Shown here in pieces: positions 42,942 through 50,150 of a stretch of DNA of 64,000 nt. A program made the position numbers and the translations under genes. The DNA is from Microbacterium esteraromaticum (GTDB taxonomy: Bacteria; Actinomycetota; Actinomycetes; Actinomycetales; Microbacteriaceae): the NCBI RefSeq assembly GCF_900163815.1, contig NZ_FUKO01000029.1, positions 39,723-103,722 on the forward strand. Reading direction: 5' to 3'. Within the stretch, counting starts at the first letter, position 1, and the number at the start of each line of letters is the position of its first letter. The notes below the pieces were generated by a model. That model did not search any database. It saw only the letters and a list, made by a program, of their open reading frames with translations, and had not been told where the DNA came from.

Positions 42942-43850
42942 TCATTCGAGTTCCCACCGGCGCGTCGATGGTTCCCACACGGCTTCGCCGTCGAGCCCGT
43001 CGATCACGGGATCAATGAATGCAACGACAGCGGCGATCGCATCGACGAACCGCTGTGGCAGCCCCTGCACAGTCGATCCCAGGCCACTGCGGTAAGCGGC
43101 ATACGTCGTTGCTCTCAGGGTGCCCAGACCTTCGGTGGCCTGCGACAAGGGAGTCAGTGCGACGCCACGGAAAGCCGCCGTCGCCTCGACCGCCGCGCGT
43201 ACCGCATTGCAGCGCACGCTCTGTGTGCCGGTGAGGATGTGAATGTCGGCGAAGTCCCGCACGCGAGTATTGGCCCGCCCCAGGTCGATTGCGGTGACCA
43301 GCTTCTCGGCCAGCACCGTCTCGATCGGGTAGCCCAGGATCCGGATCGGTGCAACATCTGGGCGCAGCGCCGGCAGCTCCACCAGGCGGGGTGCCGGGGT
43401 GACCGGGTCTCCGAAATTAATGTCGAGACGCAGCTTCACCTGGGCGGTAACAAGCTGCGCGCCCATCGTCACCCGAATGCCGGAGTAGAGCGCGTCGTCA
43501 CGGATCACCGCGGTCGTGACCGTGCTGGGCAGGAACTCCACACCGTCGTCCGGATCCTCAAGCGACGCGATCTCGGCGACACGCTGGGCGACCGTTACCT
43601 CGTCAGATGCCATGTTCCTTGCCAGCGCGTCGGCATCGACGGTGGGGCGGCGGGTTCCGAAGGACGCCAGCAGCATCCCGCCCTTGAGAACGAAGTCATC
43701 CGCGTAGGGCGAGTGGGAGAGGCGTGCCAGCCACCGTTCCACGACATACATCGTCAGTAGTTCCTGCGTGCCGCGCTTCTCCCGGCGGGCACGGTTCTGC
43801 AGATCCAGATATGCACGTCCTGCCGTGCTGTCTCGCGTGGGCCGGCTCAC
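42942..43850 (-). CDS. abiEii: AbiEii-type nucleotidyltransferase toxin
   Basis: A 302-residue toxin of the type IV AbiE system. The nucleotidyltransferase motif VLKGGMLL (Lys56-Gly57-Gly58) is followed by TVDADAL (Asp72, Asp74), then later ETVLAEKLVTAIDLG and RVRDFADIHIL typical of AbiEii/AbiGii. GTG 43850 overlaps the antitoxin stop as GTGA, which decides the start. The frame extends further upstream but only inside the antitoxin gene. It would act in the cytoplasm by modifying tRNA or other targets when freed from control by AbiEi. Confidence 0.85.
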   Translation of the reverse strand: MSRPTRDSTAGRAYLDLQNRARREKRGTQELLTMYVVERWLARLSHSPYADDFVLKGGMLLASFGTRRPTVDADALARNMASDEVTVAQRVAEIASLEDPDDGVEFLPSTVTTAVIRDDALYSGIRVTMGAQLVTAQVKLRLDINFGDPVTPAPRLVELPALRPDVAPIRILGYPIETVLAEKLVTAIDLGRANTRVRDFADIHILTGTQSVRCNAVRAAVEATAAFRGVALTPLSQATEGLGTLRATTYAAYRSGLGSTVQGLPQRFVDAIAAVVAFIDPVIDGLDGEAVWEPSTRRWELE

Positions 43851-44437
43851 CGGGCGCTCGCTACGTCCAGAGCAGCGCGCACCGGCCCGAACGTGCCCAG
43901 CGCCTCCGCGTACTGCAGGAGCAGCGCGGGTCGCGCTCCGGGGGAGGACAGGTAGCGGTTCAGGGCGGCGTGCGCGATGGGCTCGCCGAGCCGGCGGCGG
44001 AACCGCATCAGGTCCACTACCGTGCGCGTCGCGTCGTAGATTCGCACTGCCTCGCCCGGCCCCGCCTCGAACGACGACAGGCCGAGTTCGAACGTGGTCT
44101 CCTCGAAGCGGAACACCGTCACCGGCGGATAGTCGATCACGGGGGTGTGCGAGCGTTTCGGCACCGCGATCTGCACCGCGGGCGGCATCTCGTCGGTCAA
44201 CTCGTGGAGCGCGGCCGCTGACACGCAGCACACGATCGCCCGCGGCGACCGATACGCGACCGCCAGCACATCCGGATACGACGCCGGTGGCGCGTCAGCA
44301 CGGCGAAACACGCCGCGGGAGAGCTCCACGACCTGTCCTGCATCCCGCCAGGCATACAGGTCACGCGGGTGTACCCCGTGCGCCCGCGCCATCTCCGTCG
44401 TAAATGTCGACGGCAAGCTCTCACCGATCGCCTTCAT
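43847..44437 (-). CDS. abiEi: AbiEi-type antitoxin/transcriptional regulator
   Basis: A 196-residue protein with an N-terminal winged HTH (about 10-45: TTEMARAHGVHPRDLYAWRDA, split by residue runs, then VVELSRGVFRRAD) and the AbiEi C-terminal domain (about 85-190, with VPKRSHTPVIDYPPV and DATRTVVDLMRF). ATG 44437 fits the family start; the frame is open to 44506. It is translationally coupled to the toxin. In the AbiE family this protein represses its own promoter by binding inverted repeats, which are present just upstream. Confidence 0.85.
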   Translation of the reverse strand: MKAIGESLPSTFTTEMARAHGVHPRDLYAWRDAGQVVELSRGVFRRADAPPASYPDVLAVAYRSPRAIVCCVSAAALHELTDEMPPAVQIAVPKRSHTPVIDYPPVTVFRFEETTFELGLSSFEAGPGEAVRIYDATRTVVDLMRFRRRLGEPIAHAALNRYLSSPGARPALLLQYAEALGTFGPVRAALDVASAR

Positions 44438-44484
44438 GGATAAAAGCCTTGCACATGATAGGCAACTGTGTGCGTATTTTATCC
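44438..44484. promoter_or_regulatory. Probable AbiEi operator (inverted repeats)
   Basis: GGATAAAA (44438-44445) and TTTTATCC (44477-44484) are a perfect inverted pair directly upstream of the antitoxin start, with an inner pair GCACA/TGTGC between them. AbiEi proteins bind such repeats to autoregulate, so this is the likely operator-promoter. It is the most AT-rich spot in this region. Confidence 0.5.
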
Positions 44485-44658
44485 GAGCGGCGTGTTGCCG
44501 CTCCAACTTGCTCGGTGCGGGGCGAGTGGTCTCGTCCGAACAGACTGGACGGATGTGTACTGAGCACCATCCCGAGCGTCCTTGTCCATCTGCATGCTTC
44601 TCCAGAGCATCCCGACGCTACGCGGCTGGTGCGCTCCGCAGCGAGGGAGTTTTGGTTC

Positions 44659-45840
44659 GTGGCTAGACCCCGCACCCCGATTGGCACCTACGGCGTGATC
44701 GCGCACCGAAGGCTCCCCGGCGGCCGGCACGAAGCCCGCACGCGCTACCGCGACTGGGACGGCAAGAGTCGCCACGTCCAATGCACCGCCGATACCCGGC
44801 CGGCCGCGGAACGAGAGCTCAAGAAGAAGCTCTCCGAGCGATCCCTGTTCCATCCCGGCTTCACCGGGATGAGCGCCGACAGCTCGTTCCCCGCCCTCGT
44901 GGACTACTGGCTCGAGGACATGGAAGTCGAAGACCGGCTCTCGCGCACGACCAGGCAGCTCTACGAGCGGAACATGCGCACCCTGGTGCTGCCCTTCTTT
45001 AAAGACCTGACTCTCCGAGAGATCGGCGTCTCCCGCTGCGACCACTACCTCAAGCAGCTTGCCAAGCTCAGCTACAACCGGGCACGTCAGGCACGCGTCG
45101 TACTGCGGCTCGCGCTCGGCCTGGCCGTGCGGCACGAGATCATCCCACGCAACCCGATGGACCACGTCTCCCGGCTGCGCCGCCCACCACGCATCCCTGA
45201 CTCCTTCACCCCAGACGAGATCAAGAGCATCCGCGCCGCGATCCGCAAGTGGGAGCAGCGCGAGATCCTCGCCGGACCCCGACCCGACGAGCAACTCGGG
45301 CACATCGTCGAGGTGATGCTCGGCACCTCCGCCCGCATCGGCGAGGTCCTCGCAATACGCCTACAGGACCTCGACCTCAACGGCCCGATCCCGACAGTGC
45401 GGATCGCCGGCACGATCGTCAGCCGTCGCGGCGAGCCCACCCACCGGCAAGACCACCCCAAGACCGCCCGCTCAGTGCGGCGTGTCGCGCTCCCTGCTTT
45501 CGCTTTGCGCGCCGTGCGCGCGCGTCTTCAGAGGGTGTCGAGCATCGATCCGGAAGAGTTGCTGTTCGCCACGCGGGCAGGGACGCCATTCACCACGAAC
45601 AACGTGCGCCGTCGCCTCCGCGACATCATGGACGAGGCCGGCATCGCTGGCGTCACCCCGCACCGCTTCCGACGCACGGTCGCTACGACGATCAACGACG
45701 CCGCCGGTATCAACCTCGCCGCCGACCTGCTCGGCCACTCCGACCCAATCATCACCCTGCAGCACTATGTGCGCCGCAACGAGACCGTCAACCCGGCTAC
45801 CGCCGACTACCTCGAGGAAGCCTTTGGGCTGGCAAGTTGA
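44659..45840 (+). CDS. int: Tyrosine site-specific integrase of the element
   Basis: A 393-residue recombinase. The N-terminal arm-binding part (about 1-80) is basic; the core-binding domain (about 85-170) is helical; the catalytic domain has Arg226 in TSARIGEVL, the HxxR of HRFRR (His335, Arg338), His360 in LGHSDP and nucleophile Tyr370 in LQHYV. GTG 44659 with GAGGGAG upstream is preferred; the frame is open further left but without family similarity. The expected target is the tRNA-Pro 3' end at 49954, about 4.1 kb downstream, an unusual distance explained by an intervening defence operon. Confidence 0.9.
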   Translation: MARPRTPIGTYGVIAHRRLPGGRHEARTRYRDWDGKSRHVQCTADTRPAAERELKKKLSERSLFHPGFTGMSADSSFPALVDYWLEDMEVEDRLSRTTRQLYERNMRTLVLPFFKDLTLREIGVSRCDHYLKQLAKLSYNRARQARVVLRLALGLAVRHEIIPRNPMDHVSRLRRPPRIPDSFTPDEIKSIRAAIRKWEQREILAGPRPDEQLGHIVEVMLGTSARIGEVLAIRLQDLDLNGPIPTVRIAGTIVSRRGEPTHRQDHPKTARSVRRVALPAFALRAVRARLQRVSSIDPEELLFATRAGTPFTTNNVRRRLRDIMDEAGIAGVTPHRFRRTVATTINDAAGINLAADLLGHSDPIITLQHYVRRNETVNPATADYLEEAFGLAS

Positions 45841-45874
45841 ACGTGGTTGCCACTGGGATGCCCTCGCCCAACGT

Positions 45875-45896
45875 CGACCCAGCGGGCATTGGGTCG
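45875..45896 (+). terminator. Hairpin downstream of integrase
   Basis: CGACCCA (45875-45881) and TGGGTCG (45890-45896) form a 7-bp stem with an 8-base loop, 35 bp after the integrase stop. No T-tract follows. It may separate the integrase transcript from the defence operon starting at 46012. Confidence 0.4.
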
Positions 45897-46011
45897 GCGG
45901 GTCGCGTCGCCCATGCCGAAGGGGCTGGGAGAGGCTCCCGATAGGATGAGGCCACTGGTACGGAAGCCCTATCCGTGCAAGAGGAGTTGGCAGAGACAGC
46001 ATAGGAAGCCG

Positions 46012-47052
46012 ATGACTGAACCTTCGATGATCGACTTCCGCGTGCATGCGATGGCCGCTGGGAGCGACGACGGCGGTCGGGTGCTGTTCCAGAGGATGCT
46101 CTCGGCGCTCATTGCAGTCGAGTACAAGACCGCGACGGACATCCGCCCCGACCCTGGGGATTGGGGCATCGACGTCATGGTGGGCAGCCTGGCAGAGTCG
46201 ATCATGATCTGGCAGTCCAAATACTTCTACGACAAGATCGGCGATTCTCAGAAGCAGCAGATTCGCGAGTCCTTCGATTCGGCCATGAAGCATGCGAAGG
46301 CGAACCACTACCGCGTAGATGCCTGGATGCTCTGCGTTGCGTGTGAGCTCAGCGCGCCCGAGAAGAAATGGTGGGACAACAAAGTCCGAGAGTGGTCGAA
46401 GGCCTACCCGGACGTGCAGTTCGACCTGTGGGATGCATCTCGGCTACGTCGCAAGCTAATGTCGCCGGACGCCCGCGCCGTCTGGGAAGAGTTCTACGGC
46501 CCCAGCAAGGATGCCTCGGTGCTTCAAAATCACGCGGCCGCACTGCAAGCGGAGCCGCCCTTGCTCGCCCCGCGAGCCGGGACTCCGCGATACGACGAAG
46601 CTCTATTCGTCAAACAGATGGAAGTGGCCGGGATTGTTGAGCTTGACGCACAGCGGTACGCGTTCTTCAATGCAGACCTCCTCGTCAGGGACGTGGCGGC
46701 ACGAGCCGTCCCCGCTCAACTTGCCGCGGTCGACGAGATCGATGCGACGCTCCAGGGAAGCTGGGAGCTCGCGGTAGCCGACCCTGCCACCACACCTAGC
46801 GCCAGCGACTACACGGGCTCCGCACGGAAGCTCTTCGCGTCCGTGATGCGAGAGGCTGGAGCGATCAAGGCGCCAGACGGGCTACCGTTGCGGCCCGTTC
46901 ACAGTTCTGGCCTGATGCACCGGATCGTCGACGACACTCGTGCCGGATGGGTGCATGACTGGAGAGACGTTGCGCGCGAGCATGCCGAGTCCGGTAACTC
47001 CGCAACTGTCGACTCACTATCTACGGATGCCACAGAAGGAGCGGAGTCGTGA
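46012..47052 (+). CDS. Nuclease-like effector of a Lamassu/ABC-three-component system (LmuA/DdmA-like)
   Basis: A 346-residue protein. The N-terminal 170 residues carry a PD-(D/E)xK-like layout: GDWGIDV (Asp54), then IMIWQSKYF (Gln68, Lys70), which fits the Cap4/DUF4297-type nucleases used as effectors in these systems. The C-terminal 150 residues have no recognised family. It is first in a three-gene operon and overlaps the next gene by 4 bases. In characterised Lamassu or DdmABC systems the nuclease kills the cell or degrades plasmids when the SMC-like partner senses foreign DNA. Confidence 0.65.
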   Translation: MTEPSMIDFRVHAMAAGSDDGGRVLFQRMLSALIAVEYKTATDIRPDPGDWGIDVMVGSLAESIMIWQSKYFYDKIGDSQKQQIRESFDSAMKHAKANHYRVDAWMLCVACELSAPEKKWWDNKVREWSKAYPDVQFDLWDASRLRRKLMSPDARAVWEEFYGPSKDASVLQNHAAALQAEPPLLAPRAGTPRYDEALFVKQMEVAGIVELDAQRYAFFNADLLVRDVAARAVPAQLAAVDEIDATLQGSWELAVADPATTPSASDYTGSARKLFASVMREAGAIKAPDGLPLRPVHSSGLMHRIVDDTRAGWVHDWRDVAREHAESGNSATVDSLSTDATEGAES

Positions 47053-47684
47053 ACGACTCCCTAGGCTCCCTCTTCCTCCACAGCGGGCATGGCGAGGAAA
47101 CCCCGACGGCGATTACAGCCCCCGAGGATCACACTACTTTCCGACTCGCCCAACTCATCATCCTTCTCGCCGAAGTTGCGCCTGCAGATGTCAAAGGGCT
47201 CGATCTGGAGCGCATCGGCTACTACGACTTCTTCGCGGCCAATCCCTTCGCGATGATCGAAGAGGCGAACGTTCGAGACCGGGCCCGCTTGCACCGCGCT
47301 TCATTCGATGAGAGCCAACTCTCGTATGCCTCGACCGGGTCGCGTTTCGCCAACAGGCGCCAGCGTCTTCAGCACGACCTGTCCCTCCTCGTGGCATACG
47401 ACCTCGTGGTGCCGCGCGGCGGTGGCTTTGGATCCACCGAACGAGGGGCAGAAATAGCTGACAGATTCAGCGCGCTCTACGCGGATCAGTACCGCGAATC
47501 GGTGCGTGTCGTGCATCAGCACCTCAAGAGGCTTTCGGAACCTCAGCTCGCGGCAAGTGCAAGAAGGTGGCTGCGCACCCCGTCGCTCGTCCTTGACCTC
47601 TACGGGGTCTCCGCCGGCGACCCGGATGGCTCCGATGCTGTCACGGGCCTCCAGAACAACCAGGGTGATCCCAATGGCCGATAA
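47049..47684 (+). CDS. Middle component of the Lamassu/ABC-three-component system (LmuC/DdmB-like)
   Basis: A 211-residue protein whose size and place between a nuclease and an SMC-like ATPase fit the ABC-3C middle component. It looks like a winged-helix adaptor: HTTFRLAQLIILLAEV (about 28-43), RIGYYDFFAANPF (about 57-69), and LLVAYDLVVPRGGGF (about 117-131) ending in a wing. It probably links nuclease to ATPase, like the kleisin-associated wHTH subunits of condensins. It overlaps both neighbours. Confidence 0.6.
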   Translation: MNDSLGSLFLHSGHGEETPTAITAPEDHTTFRLAQLIILLAEVAPADVKGLDLERIGYYDFFAANPFAMIEEANVRDRARLHRASFDESQLSYASTGSRFANRRQRLQHDLSLLVAYDLVVPRGGGFGSTERGAEIADRFSALYADQYRESVRVVHQHLKRLSEPQLAASARRWLRTPSLVLDLYGVSAGDPDGSDAVTGLQNNQGDPNGR

Positions 47685-49758
47685 AGACCCCACGACACCG
47701 ACGCCGCCCGCTGCCGAGGACCCGGCGGATTCCGCGCCTGTGCGCGGAATCCGTATCCGAAGGCTCCGCCTCCTCGGTATTACGAAACCCTACGACGTCG
47801 ACTTCTTCGATGAGACGCACGCGATCCTCCGTCCCCTTGGCATCATCGCTGGCCGGACGAACACCGGGAAGACCGCGGTCCTTCGCTTCATCGACTACGC
47901 GATGGGAGCTTGGGACTACCCCAGCCACTCGGAGGTGCAGCGTCAGGTTCGGGCAGTGCTCCTCGAGATTCAGACGCCTGACGGCATCTTCACCCTGGAG
48001 CGCGCACTCGGCGGCAAGAACGTCACTCTCTATCCGTCCCCGATCGATGAGCTGAGCGAGGTCACTGGAGTTCGCCATGTTGTCGAACCCATTAGCGACC
48101 CCGACAGCATCTCCCAATGGCTGCTCGCTACCGTCGGACTTCAGGATGTGAACCTTAAGGAGGCGCCCACCAAGGACGATTCCGGAACTGATCGACTTAG
48201 CTTCCGCGACCTCATGTGGCTCTGCCTCTACTACAACGAGCGAGTTGGCAGCCAGCAGCTACTTCACACTGGCAACTACATGAAGGAACTCAAGCTTCGC
48301 CAGGTTGTAGACGCGATCTTTGGCGTGCACGACAATGACCAAGCCGACCTCGCTCGGCGAGTACGAGACGCCCAGACCGCACTTGAGTTCCAGAGACGGT
48401 CGATTGAGTCCCTGCAGGAATTCGTCGAACAGCAGGAACCCAAGGCGATCGAAGCACTTCAGATCGAAGCAGAGGACCTCGACAAGGAGTTCGCCGAGGT
48501 TACGACGGCACTCAACCAGCTTGACGCTCGAGAGAGAGCCGCATCAGACTTCGCGACGCAACTCCGACAGCGGCACGCCAATCTCACCACGGTGGCGACG
48601 GCAGCCGATGCCCTTGTCAGAGACCGTGTCTCTCTCATTGATCGATTCGCCAGCCTTCGTGCGCAATATGCGGACGACGTCCGCAAGTTGACTCTGCTTG
48701 TCGAAGCGGGAAGCGTCTTCAACGAACTCAACGTGACCATCTGTCCTGTTTGCTTCAATCCACTACCTCAGCAGGAGATCCGATCGGACGGCACCTGCAG
48801 CCTCTGCCACCAGCCGGTGAAGCCCGAGGGAGAAGAAGGTACCGATGCCTTCACGAGGGCGAGCGCCGATGCGGAACTGGCAAAACGCGAGCTGCGAGCT
48901 GCCAACCGTCGATACAAGGAACTCGACGACTACTGGCAGAGGCTGAATGAGGAATTGCCACGCCTCCGTGAGCGTGCGTTGCACGCTGCCGAAGCCGAGT
49001 CGACAGCCAGCACGGAGCTCGACAACGCTACGCGAACAGCCGTGAGCCCTTTCCTCGGGGAACGCACCGAACTCGAGCGGCGCCGACAAGCCACTCTTGT
49101 CCTGCGGAACAAGGTCACGAACGGCATGAAGCTCCATACCGGCCTTCAGGCTCGACTCACGTCCTACGACATCGCCCGCCGGAATCTCGAAACTCTTCGG
49201 AAGGAACAACGCGAGACGAAGGATCGCCCAGACCGCTCCACAGTGATCAGCTCAGTCTCCGCTCGCTATTCGACGATCCTCCATGAGATTAACTACCCCA
49301 AGGTTGACGAGCCCGGCGTGCTCCCGCCCTATCTCGACGACAAGCTTGTGCCTTACGTTCGCGGCCAGCACTTCAAGGAGGCCAGTAGCGGAGGTCAAGT
49401 CCTCGTCACACTCGCATGGATGCTTGCGGTATTCGAGACGGCCTACGAGTCGAATCATGCACACCCCGGATTCCTCATGATCGACACCCCGCAAAAGAAC
49501 CTGGGTGGGCTTGCCGATGATGCAGAGTTCGCAGACATCCACCTCGTCGAGCGGTTCTACAACCACGTCGAAGCTTGGCTCGCGGCCGCAGGCCAAGGCG
49601 CCCAGATCGTCATCGTTGATAACACCCCACCGATCGCGGTCGACCCTCACATCGTCGTCCGTTACACACGCGATCCTGCGACCGCACCTTTCGGGCTGAT
49701 CGACAATGAGACCGGCGCGGACCCGCAAGCCGAGCCTGAAGCCGCCTCCGAAGATTAG
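47674..49758 (+). CDS. SMC-like ABC ATPase of the Lamassu/ABC-three-component system (LmuB/DdmC-like)
   Basis: A 694-residue ATPase. Walker A GRTNTGKT is at 60-67; a coiled-coil region (about 225-530) contains a zinc-hook-like pair of CxxC (CPVC near 357-360 and CSLC near 376-379); the ABC signature SSGGQ is near 572 and Walker B FLMIDTPQ near 600. This is the head-coil-hook-coil-head plan of SMC/Rad50-type proteins, shortened as in LmuB/DdmC. It likely senses DNA ends or plasmid DNA and triggers the nuclease. ATG 47674 overlaps the previous gene by 11 bases. Confidence 0.75.
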   Translation: MADKDPTTPTPPAAEDPADSAPVRGIRIRRLRLLGITKPYDVDFFDETHAILRPLGIIAGRTNTGKTAVLRFIDYAMGAWDYPSHSEVQRQVRAVLLEIQTPDGIFTLERALGGKNVTLYPSPIDELSEVTGVRHVVEPISDPDSISQWLLATVGLQDVNLKEAPTKDDSGTDRLSFRDLMWLCLYYNERVGSQQLLHTGNYMKELKLRQVVDAIFGVHDNDQADLARRVRDAQTALEFQRRSIESLQEFVEQQEPKAIEALQIEAEDLDKEFAEVTTALNQLDARERAASDFATQLRQRHANLTTVATAADALVRDRVSLIDRFASLRAQYADDVRKLTLLVEAGSVFNELNVTICPVCFNPLPQQEIRSDGTCSLCHQPVKPEGEEGTDAFTRASADAELAKRELRAANRRYKELDDYWQRLNEELPRLRERALHAAEAESTASTELDNATRTAVSPFLGERTELERRRQATLVLRNKVTNGMKLHTGLQARLTSYDIARRNLETLRKEQRETKDRPDRSTVISSVSARYSTILHEINYPKVDEPGVLPPYLDDKLVPYVRGQHFKEASSGGQVLVTLAWMLAVFETAYESNHAHPGFLMIDTPQKNLGGLADDAEFADIHLVERFYNHVEAWLAAAGQGAQIVIVDNTPPIAVDPHIVVRYTRDPATAPFGLIDNETGADPQAEPEAASED

Positions 49759-49791
49759 TCTGTTGTCCAAAAGAGGCCGCGCACCTTCCCA

Positions 49792-49879
49792 CGTAAACCC
49801 CGCGTAAACGTCGGAGCGGCATTGCGGAAGCTGTGTTGACCGGGACCAAACCGGGACCAGAACCATGCAAACCATGCAA
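49792..49879. repeat. Paired direct repeats next to the attachment site (possible integrase arm sites)
   Basis: Three different direct-repeat pairs lie in 88 bp: CGTAAAC at 49792 and 49803, ACCGGGACCA at 49839 and 49850, and ACCATGCAA at 49862 and 49871. The first two pairs have an 11-bp period, about one helical turn, and the third a 9-bp period. Such phased pairs near att sites are typical of integrase arm-type or excisionase binding sites. The next 25 bp contain a perfect hairpin GGGCTTCT/AGAAGCCC (49897-49921). Confidence 0.55.
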
Positions 49880-49953
49880 CGCATGAGGTGAAAACAGGGC
49901 TTCTGGGGGGCAGAGAAGCCCGGAAAATCAAGGAAAAGGCCTGAACCGGGTAC

Positions 49954-49998
49954 CTGGGGGTCAAGGGGTCGCAGGTTCAAATCCTGTCAGCCCGACCA
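49954..49998 (+). other. Attachment site: 3' half of a tRNA-Pro gene
   Basis: The 45 bp from CTGGGGG (anticodon loop, anticodon GGG) read in order: anticodon stem TCAAG, variable region, T stem-loop GCAGG-TTCAAAT-CCTGT, acceptor strand CAGCCCG, A, CCA. The 5' half of a tRNA (acceptor CGGGCTG, D arm, CTTGA) is absent to the left, where the sequence changes abruptly. This is what remains when an element integrates into a tRNA gene: one end keeps the whole gene, the other only the identity segment. The complete gene is expected at the left end of the element, outside this window. Confidence 0.8.
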
Positions 49999-50034
49999 AA
50001 AAATCGCGGAAACTCAAGGGTTTCCGCGATTTTT
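49999..50034 (+). terminator. Terminator of the original tRNA-Pro gene
   Basis: A 15-bp perfect stem, AAAAATCGCGGAAAC against GTTTCCGCGATTTTT, with a T-tract, directly after the CCA. It now marks the first chromosomal sequence beyond the element. Confidence 0.8.
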
Positions 50035-50089
50035 CGTTGGTGAGATTTGATCCGGCCATCCGCGAATCTGGGCAGGCACCTAGCGCAAA

Positions 50090-50135
50090 AATACGGGTAG
50101 AGAACATCCGCAGCGGATTGCTCCCTACCCGTATT
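50090..50135 (-). terminator. Terminator of the M28 peptidase gene
   Basis: Outer arms AATACGGGTAG (50090-50100) and CTACCCGTATT (50125-50135) pair perfectly over 11 bp, with an inner ATCCG/CGGAT pair. It lies 16 bp beyond the leftward peptidase stop and converges on the tRNA terminator. Confidence 0.75.
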
Positions 50136-50150
50136 CAAGTTGCTTCAGCC

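Noticed and set aside
49792..49879. Short direct repeats considered as a CRISPR array
   Set aside because: The repeats are 7-10 bp, occur only twice each and differ between pairs, with no spacers of constant length and no cas genes.
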